Source: Selenomonadaceae bacterium (lineage in GTDB: Bacteria > Bacillota > Negativicutes > Selenomonadales > Selenomonadaceae). From it: a DNA stretch of 64,000 bases. Each line of letters begins with the position of its first letter. Position 1 is the first letter of the stretch. The notes below the pieces were generated by a model. That model worked only from the letters and a program-made list of their open reading frames with translations, was not told where the DNA came from and ran no database searches. Both the position numbers and the translations under genes were made by a program. Of the stretch, positions 32,695 to 41,852 are shown piece after piece. Location of the stretch: NCBI GenBank assembly GCA_017527075.1, contig JAFXQM010000007.1:184368-248367 (forward strand). Direction: 5' to 3'.

Positions 32695-33327
32695 TTGCAG
32701 AAAAAAATTATCGTCGCGGGCATCGGCCCCGGCAGCCATGACTTCATCACTCCCGCCGCGCTGAAAAAAATCCGTGCGGCAAAATTTTTGGTCGGCGGAC
32801 GGCGTGCCCTCTCCGAATTCGCCGCGCCCGAACAAATCACTTGCCCCGTCACCCGCGACCTCGACGCCCCGATTAATTTCATCCGCGAAAAAATTTCTCT
32901 CGGCTCCGTCGTCGTCATGGTCAGCGGCGACCCGGGTTATTACTCAATGCTCGACATCCTCCGAAAAAATTTCCCGCCCGAAGAAATCGAAGTCATTCCC
33001 TCCGTCAGCGCAATGCAGCTCGCCTTCGCAAAAATTTCTCTGCCCTGGCATGACGCAACTCTCCTCAGCTTTCACGGACGACAGCCCGCCCGCGACGATT
33101 TGAAATTCTCCGCGGGAAAAATTCTCGGACTCCTCACCGACGCCCGATTCAACTCCGCGACCGTCTCCGAAATTCTTCTCGACTGCGGCTGGAGCAAAAA
33201 TTCTTCCGTCACCGTCTGCGCCCGCCTCTCTTATCCCGACGAAAAAATTTTCTCCACGACTCTCGACGCCGCCGCCCACTCCGCGCCCGTTAATCATTGC
33301 ATTTTAATCGTAAAGGAGAACCCATGA
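32695..33327 (+). CDS. cbiE: Cobalt-precorrin-7 C5-methyltransferase
   Basis: SAM-dependent tetrapyrrole methyltransferase of anaerobic cobalamin synthesis. Visible are IIVAGIGPGSHDFITPAAL, LVGGRRALSEF, VMVSGDPGYYSML, IPSVSAMQLAFAKISLPW and LSFHGR, typical of CbiE. TTG 32695 with GAGGTG 6 nt upstream gives 210 residues; an open frame further upstream runs antisense to the kinase. The C-terminal CbiT methyltransferase/decarboxylase domain found in fused CobL is absent. It overlaps the type III methylase gene by 4 nt. Confidence 0.9.
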   Translation: MQKKIIVAGIGPGSHDFITPAALKKIRAAKFLVGGRRALSEFAAPEQITCPVTRDLDAPINFIREKISLGSVVVMVSGDPGYYSMLDILRKNFPPEEIEVIPSVSAMQLAFAKISLPWHDATLLSFHGRQPARDDLKFSAGKILGLLTDARFNSATVSEILLDCGWSKNSSVTVCARLSYPDEKIFSTTLDAAAHSAPVNHCILIVKENP

Positions 33328-35183
33328 CCAACCTCGACAAGCTGGAAAAAATTTTCCCCGAATGTATCACCGAAGCCCTCGACGACGACGGAAAAATTTG
33401 TCGCGCCGTCAACTTCGAACGCCTCAAGCAAATTCTTTCGGGCGAACGCGCCGCCGGCAAGGAAGCTTACGAATTTAATTTTGTCGGCAAGAAGAACGCC
33501 GAGCTGGAGGCTCACCGACCGACCGACAAGACCCTCCGCCCCGCACTCGACGAAAGCCGCGACTTCAACGCCACCGAAAATCTTTACGTCGAAGGCGACA
33601 ACCTCGAAGCTCTGAAAATTTTGGAGGAGAGTTACCTCGGCAAAGTCAAAATGATTTACATCGACCCGCCCTACAACACCGGCAACGATTTTATTTACCG
33701 TGACGACTTCGCGCAAAACGCTGACGATTTTAATTTGGCGGCAGGCAACCTCGACGCCGACGGCAACCGACTCAATCTCCAACTCAATCGCGAATCCCGC
33801 GGGCGTTTCCATTCCGACTGGTGCGCCATGATTTTTTCTCGGCTCCTTCTCGCCAAAAATTTCCTCAGCGACGACGGAGTCATTTTTATTTCCATCGACG
33901 ACCACGAGCAGGCGAATCTCAAAAAGATTTGCGACGAGGTTTTCGGCGAAAAAAATTTCGTCGCGCAAATTGCGGTCATCACGAATCCGAGCGGGCGCGA
34001 TTACGGCGGCGTCGCGCGAACACACGAATACATTCTTGCTTACCGAAAATCCGAAGCGTTGAGCATAAACTTGATAACCGACGAAGAAAATAAATTCACG
34101 CTGTTCGATGAGCTCGGCGGCTTTGAATTGCGCGAGCTGAGAAATCGCAACGTCCGTTTCAATGACAAGAATCGCCCGAATCTTTATTACCCGTTTTACG
34201 TGAACACGCAAGCCAACGACGAAAACGGTTTGAATTACATTTCGTTGGAGCCGCAGCCGAATTGGTTTGAACTTTATCCGCAAGAGTCGCAGGGAATAAA
34301 AACGGTTTGGCGTTGGGGAAAAGAAAAGGCAGCAGCAAATCTCAACGTCAACATAATGGCGAAGCGCAAAAAGGACGGCGGCTGGATGATTGTCGAGAAA
34401 TATCGCGAACCAAAAAAAATGGCGCGGTCGGTCTGGGCGGATAAAGCTTGTCGAAACGAAAGCGGCACGTTGCTCCTGAAAGAAATTTTTGGCGGAAAAG
34501 TTTTCGATTATCCGAAGTCGATTACAACTTTGATTCGGTTGACGGAGATGGCGACGGGCGAAGACTCAATCGTCATGGATTTCTTCAGCGGCTCGGCGAC
34601 GACCGCCCACGCCGTCATGGAACTCAACGCGACCGACGGCGGGCACCGCAAGTTCATCATGATTCAGATTGGCGACGAAACCCCCGCAAACTCCGAGGCA
34701 CGCCGCGCAGGTTACGAAAAAATTTCCGACATCGGTAAGGAGCGGATTCGGCGGGCGGGCGACAAACTCAAAGCCGAACACCCCGCACTGGACACGGGCT
34801 TCCGCGTCTTCAAAGTGTCGACGTCGAATTTCAAACCGCTGCCGACAGATTTGCAGACGCTGCTGACGTTCGTGGACAACATCGAGCCCGACCGCAACGA
34901 GTACGATTTATTTTTCGGGACGCTGCTGAGCAAGGGCATGACGTTGGATAAAAAATTCGCGGCGGAGGAAGTGGACGGGTTCAAAGTTTTGAGCGCGGAC
35001 GGCGGAGAAATTTTGGCGTGCTTCGACGAAAAAATTTTGGCGGCGACGTTCAGGAAATTGGCGGAGCGCAAGCCGAGGAAAATTTTCTTCCGCGACAGTT
35101 CGTTCGCAAGCTCGGCGGACAAAATCAACGCGCTGGAGTTCATCAAAAACTTTGCGCCGGACACGGAGGTAACGGTCTTGTGA
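33324..35183 (+). CDS. mod: Type III restriction-modification methyltransferase (Mod)
   Basis: A 619-residue DNA adenine methyltransferase of the beta class: DPPY motif in YIDPPYNTGNDF (about residue 110) comes before the SAM-binding DFFSGSATTAHAVME (about 415). Between them lies the target-recognition region (residues 200-370), which sets sequence specificity. Mod also guides the Res subunit. ATG 33324 follows AAGGAG and overlaps the cbiE stop. I saw no simple-sequence tract that would suggest phase variation. Confidence 0.94.
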   Translation: MTNLDKLEKIFPECITEALDDDGKICRAVNFERLKQILSGERAAGKEAYEFNFVGKKNAELEAHRPTDKTLRPALDESRDFNATENLYVEGDNLEALKILEESYLGKVKMIYIDPPYNTGNDFIYRDDFAQNADDFNLAAGNLDADGNRLNLQLNRESRGRFHSDWCAMIFSRLLLAKNFLSDDGVIFISIDDHEQANLKKICDEVFGEKNFVAQIAVITNPSGRDYGGVARTHEYILAYRKSEALSINLITDEENKFTLFDELGGFELRELRNRNVRFNDKNRPNLYYPFYVNTQANDENGLNYISLEPQPNWFELYPQESQGIKTVWRWGKEKAAANLNVNIMAKRKKDGGWMIVEKYREPKKMARSVWADKACRNESGTLLLKEIFGGKVFDYPKSITTLIRLTEMATGEDSIVMDFFSGSATTAHAVMELNATDGGHRKFIMIQIGDETPANSEARRAGYEKISDIGKERIRRAGDKLKAEHPALDTGFRVFKVSTSNFKPLPTDLQTLLTFVDNIEPDRNEYDLFFGTLLSKGMTLDKKFAAEEVDGFKVLSADGGEILACFDEKILAATFRKLAERKPRKIFFRDSSFASSADKINALEFIKNFAPDTEVTVL

Positions 35184-38065
35184 AAATTCAATTCAAGCAC
35201 CAAAAGTTTCAGGCGGAGGCGGCGCAGGCTGTCTGCGAAATTTTTCGGGGGCAGGGGCGGCAACGCGTCGGAAATTTTTTCGGCGGGGCGTTGGACGATT
35301 ACAGCGTCGGAGCAAACGCGGCGATTGAGCTGAGCGACGAACGGCTGCTGAAAAATCTTCGCGGCGTGCAAAAAAAATTTTCCATTCCGCTGAGCCGACA
35401 GCTGGAAGGAAAAAATTTTTCTGTGGAGATGGAAACGGGCGTCGGCAAAACTTACACGTACATCAAGACAATGTATGAGCTGAACAAAAATTTCGGGTGG
35501 AGCAAGTTCATGATTGTCGTGCCGAGCGTGGCGATTCGCGAGGGCGTGAAAAAAAGTTTTGAGATGACCGAGGAGCACTTCGCCGAGGAGTACGGCGAGA
35601 AGATTCGATACTTCGTTTACAACTCCAAAAATCTTTCGGTGATAAAAAGTTTCGTGAGCGATTCAAAAATTTGGGCGATGATCGTCAACGTGCAGGCGTT
35701 CAGTTCGCGGTCGGAGGACGCGCGGCGCATGTTGCAGGAGCTGGACGAATTCAACAGCCGAGTGCCAATCGAAGTCATTGCGAAAACAAATCCGATAATA
35801 ATCATTGACGAGCCGCAGTCGGTCGAGGGCGCGGTGGCGAAAGAAAAACTCGCGCAGTTCAAGCCGCTGATGACGCTGCGATATTCGGCGACGCACAAAA
35901 ATCTTTTCAACCAAGTTTATCGGCTGAACGCTTTGGACGCGTATCGGCGGCGGCTGGTGAAAAAAATTTCGGTCAAGGGGATTGAGATTCACGGCGGAAA
36001 TTCTTCGGGATATATTTTTTTGGAGTCGATAAATCTTTCGGGCAAAAATCCGACGGCAACTTTGACGTTCAAGAGGCGAGGCGCGAGCGAGATTAAACGC
36101 GTGAGCCGAAAAATTTCCGTCGGCGATGACTTGTACAAACTTTCCGAGGAGCTGGAGGAGTATCGCGGGAAATTTATCGTGACGGAGATTGACGGCGAGG
36201 CGGGCGCGATTGAGTTCATGAACGGCTTGAAAATTTTCGTGGGGCAGGCGGTCGGCGACGTGGACGAGGCGGAGTTCAGACGGATTCAAATCCGCGAGAC
36301 GATTCGTTCGCACCTGGAGCGCGAGGCTGAACTTTTCCCGCGCGGCATAAAAGTTTTGTCGCTGTTCTTCATCGACGAGGTCGCGAAGTATCGGCTGTAC
36401 GACGAACAAAATTTTCCGAGGCGCGGACCTTACGCAAAAATTTTCGAGGAGGAGTACTCGGCGGCCGTGAAAAATTTTGACGGCGACGACGAGTATAAAA
36501 AATATTTGGCGGGCATCGCGGCGGCGGACACTCACGCGGGATATTTTTCCGTGGACAAAAAAAATCGGCAGGTCAACAGCAAAAATTCCGAGGACGTCGA
36601 CGCTTACGATTTAATCATGCGTAACAAGGAAAAACTTTTGGACATGAGGACGCCCGTGCGATTTATTTTTTCTCATTCGGCGTTGAAGGAGGGCTGGGAC
36701 AATCCGAACGTGTTCCAAATTTGTACGCTCAAGCAAAGTTCGAGCGACGTGCGGCGGCGGCAGGAAGTCGGGCGGGGCATGCGGCTTTGCGTGAATCGGG
36801 ACGGCGAGCGCATGGACGAGGACAAACTCGGCGGAGAGATTCACGCGGTAAATGTTTTGACGGTCGTGGCGAATGAAAGTTACGGGACGTTCGCGGCGGG
36901 GCTGCAGAGTGAAATTGCCGAGGCGATTAACCTGCCGACGAAAGTCACGCCGAATTTTTTTGTCGGCAGAAAAATTTGCGGGCGCGAGGTCGACGAAGAT
37001 TTTTCGCTTAAAATTTACGAGGAACTCATCCGGAAAGATTATGTGAGCGGCGGGCAACTTACGGAAAAATTTTTCACGGACGTGGACAGCGGAGAAATTT
37101 CTTTCGGCGCGGAGCTGGAGGAGGAGCGCGAGGCTCTGATAAAAATTTTGGCGGACGTCGGCAAGGTCAAGTACGAGATTGAGGACGCGAACAAAATCAA
37201 CGTCGAGGCGAAGTTGGACGAGGGAAAACTTTACGGCGAAGATTTTCAAGGGCTGTGGAAAAAAATTCGGCGGCGCGGCTTTTACAGCGTCGAGTTCGAT
37301 TCGGGGAGGTTAATCGCGGCGGCGGGCGCGGCTTTGAAAAAAAATCTTTCGGCGGCGGAAAATTTTTTCGTCGTGGAAAGCGGCAGCCTGAATGACGCGG
37401 CGACCTTCGACAGGGAGCACAGTCGCGTGGAAAAATTTTCGGGCGCGCCGCAGACTTTGACGGCGGATTTAATCGGTAAGCTCGCGGAGGCGACGGAACT
37501 CACGCGCCGAGACATCGCCGAGGTTTTGAAAAATTTTGCGCCGAAAAAAATCGACGCGGAAAAATTTCTCCTGAACGCCGCGAAAATTATCAAGGAGGTC
37601 AAGGGCGCGCAACTCGTCGACGGGATAACTTACACACCGCTGGACGAGGCGCACAGCATAAAAATTTTTTTCGGGACGACAAAGGGGCGGCTCAACGTCA
37701 ACGCCATGAAGACCGCGAAAAATCTTTACGACCATTTGATTTCCGATTCGCCAGGCGTGGAGAAAAAATTTGCCGCGGAGTTGGAGGCCGCCGACGAGGT
37801 TTCCGTTTACGTGAAGCTGCCGAGTAAATTTAAAATCCCGACGCCGCTCGGCAATTACAATCCCGACTGGGCAGTTGTCATTCGCGACAAAATTTATTTC
37901 ATCGTCGAGACCAAGGGCGGCGACGACCCGAATCAGCTGCGCGAGGTTGAGCGCGGGAAAATTTTTTGCGCGGAAAAATTTTTTGACGCGACGACGGACG
38001 GCAGTGTACAATACCGCGTGAAAAAAAATTACGCTGACTTGAGGAGTGAATTGAATGAATTATAA
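35180..38065 (+). CDS. res: Type III restriction endonuclease (Res)
   Basis: A 961-residue SF2 helicase-nuclease. Walker A METGVGKTYTYIKT, motif II IIIDEPQSVEG, motif III RYSATHKN, motif V/VI EGWDNPNVFQIC and RRRQEVGRGMRL are intact. The C-terminal nuclease core YNPDWAVV ... YFIVETKGG fits PD-(D/E)XK. GTG 35180 overlaps the mod stop (GTGA) with GGAGG 10 nt upstream. No frameshift or truncation is seen, so the R-M system appears functional. The gene is rich in AAAATTTT tracts. Confidence 0.95.
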   Translation: MKIQFKHQKFQAEAAQAVCEIFRGQGRQRVGNFFGGALDDYSVGANAAIELSDERLLKNLRGVQKKFSIPLSRQLEGKNFSVEMETGVGKTYTYIKTMYELNKNFGWSKFMIVVPSVAIREGVKKSFEMTEEHFAEEYGEKIRYFVYNSKNLSVIKSFVSDSKIWAMIVNVQAFSSRSEDARRMLQELDEFNSRVPIEVIAKTNPIIIIDEPQSVEGAVAKEKLAQFKPLMTLRYSATHKNLFNQVYRLNALDAYRRRLVKKISVKGIEIHGGNSSGYIFLESINLSGKNPTATLTFKRRGASEIKRVSRKISVGDDLYKLSEELEEYRGKFIVTEIDGEAGAIEFMNGLKIFVGQAVGDVDEAEFRRIQIRETIRSHLEREAELFPRGIKVLSLFFIDEVAKYRLYDEQNFPRRGPYAKIFEEEYSAAVKNFDGDDEYKKYLAGIAAADTHAGYFSVDKKNRQVNSKNSEDVDAYDLIMRNKEKLLDMRTPVRFIFSHSALKEGWDNPNVFQICTLKQSSSDVRRRQEVGRGMRLCVNRDGERMDEDKLGGEIHAVNVLTVVANESYGTFAAGLQSEIAEAINLPTKVTPNFFVGRKICGREVDEDFSLKIYEELIRKDYVSGGQLTEKFFTDVDSGEISFGAELEEEREALIKILADVGKVKYEIEDANKINVEAKLDEGKLYGEDFQGLWKKIRRRGFYSVEFDSGRLIAAAGAALKKNLSAAENFFVVESGSLNDAATFDREHSRVEKFSGAPQTLTADLIGKLAEATELTRRDIAEVLKNFAPKKIDAEKFLLNAAKIIKEVKGAQLVDGITYTPLDEAHSIKIFFGTTKGRLNVNAMKTAKNLYDHLISDSPGVEKKFAAELEAADEVSVYVKLPSKFKIPTPLGNYNPDWAVVIRDKIYFIVETKGGDDPNQLREVERGKIFCAEKFFDATTDGSVQYRVKKNYADLRSELNEL

Positions 38066-38816
38066 GCTGTGGGAATTTTTCAAGACGCTGGGGACGGATT
38101 ATGAGCTCGTGGACTTGACGCACGCGCTCGACAACGACAGCCCGTATTGGGCGGGCATCCCCGAAGGCTCCGTTGAGCTCGGCAAAGTTTGTTTTGATTG
38201 GGGCAACCCAATGCTCGAATGCCTGATTCAAACTTTCAAGTTCCCCGGGCAATTCGGCACGCACGTCGACTTCCCCGCCCACTTCATCAAGGACGCGCCG
38301 CCGAGTGAGGCTTACGGCGCGCGCAACATGATTTATCCGCTGTGCGTCATTGACATCAGCGCGAAGGTTGCCGCCGACGTTCATTACGCCGTGACTGCCG
38401 CCGACATCAAAGCTTACGAAAAAATTTACGGCGACATCCCCGACGGCGCGTTCGTTGCGCTTTACAGCGGCTGGGCGAAGCATTGGCCGAGCATGGAGGC
38501 AATCAGCGGAATTGCCGACGACGGCAGCGAAAATTTCCCGGGCTGGTCACTCGACGCGCTCAAATACATTTACGAGACCCGCAACGCCGCCGCCAACGGT
38601 CACGAGACTTTGGACACCGACGCGTCGGCTGAGGCGGCAAAGGCGGGCGATTTGGTTTGCGAACGTTATCTGCTCTCGAAAGGCAAGCTCCAAGTCGAAG
38701 TCATGACGAACCTGGATAAAGTTGCTCCCGCGGGCGCGCTGCTCTTCGTCGCCTGGCCGAACATAAAAGGCGCAACGGGTTTGCCCGCGCGGCTCGTCGC
38801 CGTCACTCCGCGTTGA
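38055..38816 (+). CDS. Cyclase-family hydrolase (kynurenine formamidase-like)
   Basis: A 253-residue metal-dependent hydrolase. The metal site is in FGTHVDFPAHFIKD (H-x-x-x-D-x-x-x-H), with LVDLTHALDNDSPYW at the N-terminus and LYSGWAKHW in the middle, all typical. Family members hydrolyse formamides or cyclic amides; the substrate here is unknown. ATG 38055 has GAGGAG upstream and overlaps res by 11 nt. The final 33 bp of the gene are repeated at 39106-39138, on the other side of a repeat element. Confidence 0.85.
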   Translation: MNYKLWEFFKTLGTDYELVDLTHALDNDSPYWAGIPEGSVELGKVCFDWGNPMLECLIQTFKFPGQFGTHVDFPAHFIKDAPPSEAYGARNMIYPLCVIDISAKVAADVHYAVTAADIKAYEKIYGDIPDGAFVALYSGWAKHWPSMEAISGIADDGSENFPGWSLDALKYIYETRNAAANGHETLDTDASAEAAKAGDLVCERYLLSKGKLQVEVMTNLDKVAPAGALLFVAWPNIKGATGLPARLVAVTPR

Positions 38817-39138
38817 CTGTTTGATAAGCTGCAAGCTTGAGGCCGTCAAGGATGACGGCCTCGCCCGCGTCGAAGACGTGATGTCTTCGCAGCGGGCAAC
38901 ACCGAGCACGGATAAGCGCAACGTTCAATTCACGAACGAGGAGCCGCCCCTGCGAGGCGTCCTTTCTCTTTGCAACTTTCTCTTTGGACGAGCAAAGAGA
39001 AAGTTGGTTAATCAAACAAAAAATATTTCTCAGCCCGATGAGCACGGCGCGCCACGGCAGTGAGGAAAGGTTCTGCAAGTCCACTCTTGAGAAAGAGGGG
39101 ACACCTGCCCGCGCGGCTCGTCGCCGTCACTCCGCGTT
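38782..39138. repeat. 33-bp direct repeat flanking repeat element A
   Basis: Positions 38782-38814 (end of the cyclase gene) and 39106-39138 are identical over 33 bp, beginning TGCCCGCGCGGCTCGTCGCC. They bracket 291 bp that contain element A. The second copy is followed by TAA in the same frame position as the stop of the gene, as if the original gene end had been displaced. Confidence 0.9.
38839..39101 (+). repeat. Structured repeat element, copy A
   Basis: Hairpin 1 is GAGGCCGTCA/TGACGGCCTC (38839-38862). Hairpin 2 has outer arms GCCCGC/GCGGGC and inner arms GAAGAC/GTCTTC around GTGAT (38863-38897). A linker with ACACCGAGCACGG follows, then the GCCGCCCCTGCGAGGCGTC stem, then hairpin 3 CAACTTTCTCTTT/AAAGAGAAAGTTG (38973-39006). 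An extra module (39031-39101) with CAGCCCG, GCGCGCCACGGCA and CCACTCTTGAGAAAGAGGGG is shared with copy D. Confidence 0.88.
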
Positions 39139-39154
39139 AAGGGACAAGTTTTTT

Positions 39155-39196
39155 TCCTAAATCCTAAATCCTAAATCCTAATCCCTAATCCCTAAA
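39155..39196. repeat. Heptamer repeat array 4
   Basis: CCTAAAT and CCTAATC units in one orientation, between repeat element A and the promoter of the second LCP gene. Confidence 0.8.
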
Positions 39197-39245
39197 AAAT
39201 TTTTCTGCTCTGCCGCGTGGAAGGGCGGATTTTTTTTTTGCGCTG

Positions 39246-39254
39246 TGATATAAT
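39246..39254 (+). promoter_or_regulatory. Extended -10 promoter for the LCP-tubulin operon
   Basis: TG-A-TATAAT at 39246-39254, 36 nt before the LCP start; no clear -35, which the TG extension may compensate. A CCGC/GCGG hairpin followed by ten T (39213-39240) just upstream could end transcription from the repeat region. Confidence 0.5.
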
Positions 39255-39289
39255 TTGCCGCGTTCAAAAATTTTTTAGAAGGTGCTGCG

Positions 39290-40708
39290 TTGGAAAATAA
39301 CGATCAGAAAAAACCCAAGCGAAACTTTTTGCCGATAATCTTCTTAGTGCTGTGCTTCGCGGCGTCGGCACTGGCGGGCGCAATGTTCGCGTCGTCGAGT
39401 CTGTTCGAGGACGATAACCCCGTCAGGCGAATCGTCAACGGCAACGAGGAAGAGTTGATAAAAGCCAAAGACAAATCGATTGTTTTAATCATGGGCGTGG
39501 ACAAGCGCGAGGACGACGTCGGACGCTCGGACACTTTGATGATTGCCACGATTGACCCGCGCCTCGACCAAGCGACGCTCCTTTCCATTCCCCGCGACAC
39601 GCGCGTAAAAATTCGCGGGCGCGGTTACGACAAAATCAACGCGGCTTATGCTTACGGAGGAGTCGCGCTCACCGAATCGACCGTCGAAAATTTTCTCGGC
39701 ATTGATATCGACCATTACGTTCAGATTGACACCAACAGCTTCGTGAAAATTATCGACGCGATTGGCGGCGTGGATATCGACGTGGAGAAGAGAATGTTTT
39801 ACGAGGACCCGTGGGACGACAACGGCGGGCTCGTAATCGACCTTTACCCCGGGCAACAGCACATGGACGGCAAGACCGCCGTGACTTACGTGCGATACCG
39901 TGACTCGGAGGGAGATATCGGGCGCGTCAAACGTCAGCAGGCATTCATGGCGGCGTGCATGGAAAAAGTCACTTCGCCCGAAATTGTCCCGCGCATTCCG
40001 AAAATCGTCCGCGAAGTTATCGACGCCGTGGACACCGACATGTCATTGCGTCAGCTGCTGGAGTTGGCGGGTGCACTCAAGGCCGCCGCGAGCCACGGAT
40101 TGGAAACCGACATGGTGCCGGGTTATCCGCTTTACATTGACGACATAAGTTATTGGATACCCGACGTGGAGCTGCTGAGAATTTCCGTCGCCGACGCGCT
40201 GGGCATTTCCGTCGACCCGTATCTGCGCGAACGCTTCGAGCGCGACGCCCGCGAGTACAGAGAGTCCATTCCCTCCGGCGCGAAGGATATTCCCGAAGGC
40301 GAGGACAACATCGGACGCCCCGTTCGTGAGAGCCGCGAGACTCGCCGCCGCACAATCGAGGAGCGGTCAACTTACCGCGAGAGCAGAACTTCAAACGAAC
40401 GGACAAATTCTTCCGAGCGCAGAAATTTTTCCGACGAGCGGACAAATTCTTCTGCGCGGGAAAATTCTTCCGACGAGCGAACAAATTCTTCTGCACGGGA
40501 AAATTTTTCTGACGAGCGAACGAATTCATCTTCGCGGGAAAATTTTTCTGACGAGCGGACGAATTCTTCTTCGCGCAGAGAGTACGAGCAAGTCAATCCG
40601 CTTGAGCGGCGGACGGAAGATTCGCGGCTGGAGCGGCGCACACTGCCCGAAGCCAACGAAACTTTGCCGGAACCGACACTCGACTCCGCGCCGAAAACAA
40701 TGTATTGA
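39290..40708 (+). CDS. LytR-CpsA-Psr (LCP) family protein with 13-residue tail repeats
   Basis: Membrane-anchored glycopolymer transferase: one helix at residues 12-33, LCP domain at about 60-300 with VLIMGVDKRED, DTLMIATIDP, LSIPRDTRVKIRG, YVQIDTNSFVKIIDAIGGVD and YVRYRDSEGDIGRVKRQQ. The C-terminal tail (about residues 365-440) contains five 13-residue repeats, DERTNSSARENFS and variants, a charged Ser/Asn-rich spacer. The TTG start has AAGGTG upstream. It leads an operon with a YrbL-like kinase, two membrane/secreted proteins and a tubulin-like protein. Confidence 0.9.
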   Translation: MENNDQKKPKRNFLPIIFLVLCFAASALAGAMFASSSLFEDDNPVRRIVNGNEEELIKAKDKSIVLIMGVDKREDDVGRSDTLMIATIDPRLDQATLLSIPRDTRVKIRGRGYDKINAAYAYGGVALTESTVENFLGIDIDHYVQIDTNSFVKIIDAIGGVDIDVEKRMFYEDPWDDNGGLVIDLYPGQQHMDGKTAVTYVRYRDSEGDIGRVKRQQAFMAACMEKVTSPEIVPRIPKIVREVIDAVDTDMSLRQLLELAGALKAAASHGLETDMVPGYPLYIDDISYWIPDVELLRISVADALGISVDPYLRERFERDAREYRESIPSGAKDIPEGEDNIGRPVRESRETRRRTIEERSTYRESRTSNERTNSSERRNFSDERTNSSARENSSDERTNSSARENFSDERTNSSSRENFSDERTNSSSRREYEQVNPLERRTEDSRLERRTLPEANETLPEPTLDSAPKTMY

Positions 40709-41331
40709 TGGTGATGAAAATGATTACTTTGACGGAAGATTTATTTTTGGGCGACGGCAACCACAAAATCGTTTACGCGCACCCGACCGACGCCCGCCTT
40801 TGCGTGAAACTTTTGCGCACGCCCGACGACCCCGACTTCGCCAAGGAGATGAGGTATCGCAAAGCCCTGGGCAGCCGCGCAGACTCCATGACGCTCCTCA
40901 CGAAATATTTCGGCGAGACGGATACTTCCAAGGGCAAAGGTTATCTCTTCGAGCGCGTGCTGGACTTCGACGGAAAAATTTCGCAGACCATGCTCAACGT
41001 CTTGGACGACACCGTTGCCGACGAAAAACTTTTGCCCGCGACCGAAAAACTTTTGCTGGACTTCAAGCGCGCGTACTTCGACGAAAAATTTTTGCTGGCG
41101 GGCGTCGACCCCGACAACTACCTCGTGCAAAAAATTTCTCCGAGCGAGCGGCGCGTCCGAATCATCGACAACATCGGCTGCACGGCGAAAATTCCTCTGC
41201 CATATTACTTTGACTTCTTCGCGCAGAAGCGGCTGAAAAAATATTGGCTGAGATTCGTGGAGCAAATGCGCGACGGTTACGGGAAAATTTTTTCCGAAGA
41301 GTACTTGAGAAAGTTGGCTGAATTTGAATGA
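40708..41331 (+). CDS. YrbL-like kinase-fold protein
   Basis: About 207 residues, resembling the PhoP-regulated YrbL family, which has a small protein-kinase-like fold. LGDGNHKIVYAHPTDARLCV resembles a nucleotide loop with a following Lys (KLLRTP), and GVDPDNYLVQ plus VRIIDNIGCTAKI resemble the catalytic and metal loops (D-x-x-x-N and D-x-x-G). Function is unknown in all cases I know of. Its start overlaps the LCP stop (TGATG) and its stop overlaps the next gene by ATGA. It has several ATG codons near the start, so the exact N-terminus is uncertain. Confidence 0.7.
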   Translation: MVMKMITLTEDLFLGDGNHKIVYAHPTDARLCVKLLRTPDDPDFAKEMRYRKALGSRADSMTLLTKYFGETDTSKGKGYLFERVLDFDGKISQTMLNVLDDTVADEKLLPATEKLLLDFKRAYFDEKFLLAGVDPDNYLVQKISPSERRVRIIDNIGCTAKIPLPYYFDFFAQKRLKKYWLRFVEQMRDGYGKIFSEEYLRKLAEFE

Positions 41332-41828
41332 ATCGAACGACGCGGACGGTTGTGAAAATAATTTTAATCGCGGCGGTGACGGTCGCGTGCGTCGCGCTGG
41401 TCTATTACCTGGGCGCGAACATCGCGGGTCACAAGCTGGCGACGGCCTCGGACAACATGAATTATTCACGCTGGCTGGAAAAATATTTTTCGCTGACGAG
41501 AGCGGCGGGCTTGGCGAACGGACTGTGCGCGCTGGGCTGGTTCCTCGCCGCGAGATTTTTTTTGGAGGTCGACGAAGCGGAAGGAGCCGGCAAGAGAATT
41601 TTTTGGGCGGGACTGCTGCTGGCGTCGCTGGCGATAAGTTTGGGCGTCGCGCACTTTTACGCGCCGATTCTCGGCATAAAACTCAACGGAATAATTTTCG
41701 GACTGTTCGCGGCGATTTTCACGGGCGCGGGTTATTGGCTGCTGACGATTTTCACGACGCCGCTCGCCTTCAAGTACACACCGCTCGGCGCGCAAATGAT
41801 TTTGAGCAGAGCCCACAGAGCCGATTAA
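41328..41828 (+). CDS. Uncharacterised membrane protein, four helices
   Basis: A 166-residue protein with hydrophobic segments at about 8-30, 60-78, 90-112 and 117-140 (for example VVKIILIAAVTVACVALVYY). I recognise no family. Both ends are tightly packed: ATGA overlap with the YrbL-like gene and 24 nt to the secreted protein, so it belongs to the LCP-tubulin operon. Confidence 0.7.
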   Translation: MNRTTRTVVKIILIAAVTVACVALVYYLGANIAGHKLATASDNMNYSRWLEKYFSLTRAAGLANGLCALGWFLAARFFLEVDEAEGAGKRIFWAGLLLASLAISLGVAHFYAPILGIKLNGIIFGLFAAIFTGAGYWLLTIFTTPLAFKYTPLGAQMILSRAHRAD

Positions 41829-41852
41829 AAATTTTTTGTCGGAGGAAATTCC

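Noticed and set aside
35018..35179. Upstream extension of Res
   Set aside because: It lies inside mod in another frame; GTG 35180 overlapping the mod stop has a proper ribosome site.
38839..39101. Repeat elements as small protein genes
   Set aside because: Frames through the copies are short and not conserved, while hairpin pairing is; the signal is structural, not coding.
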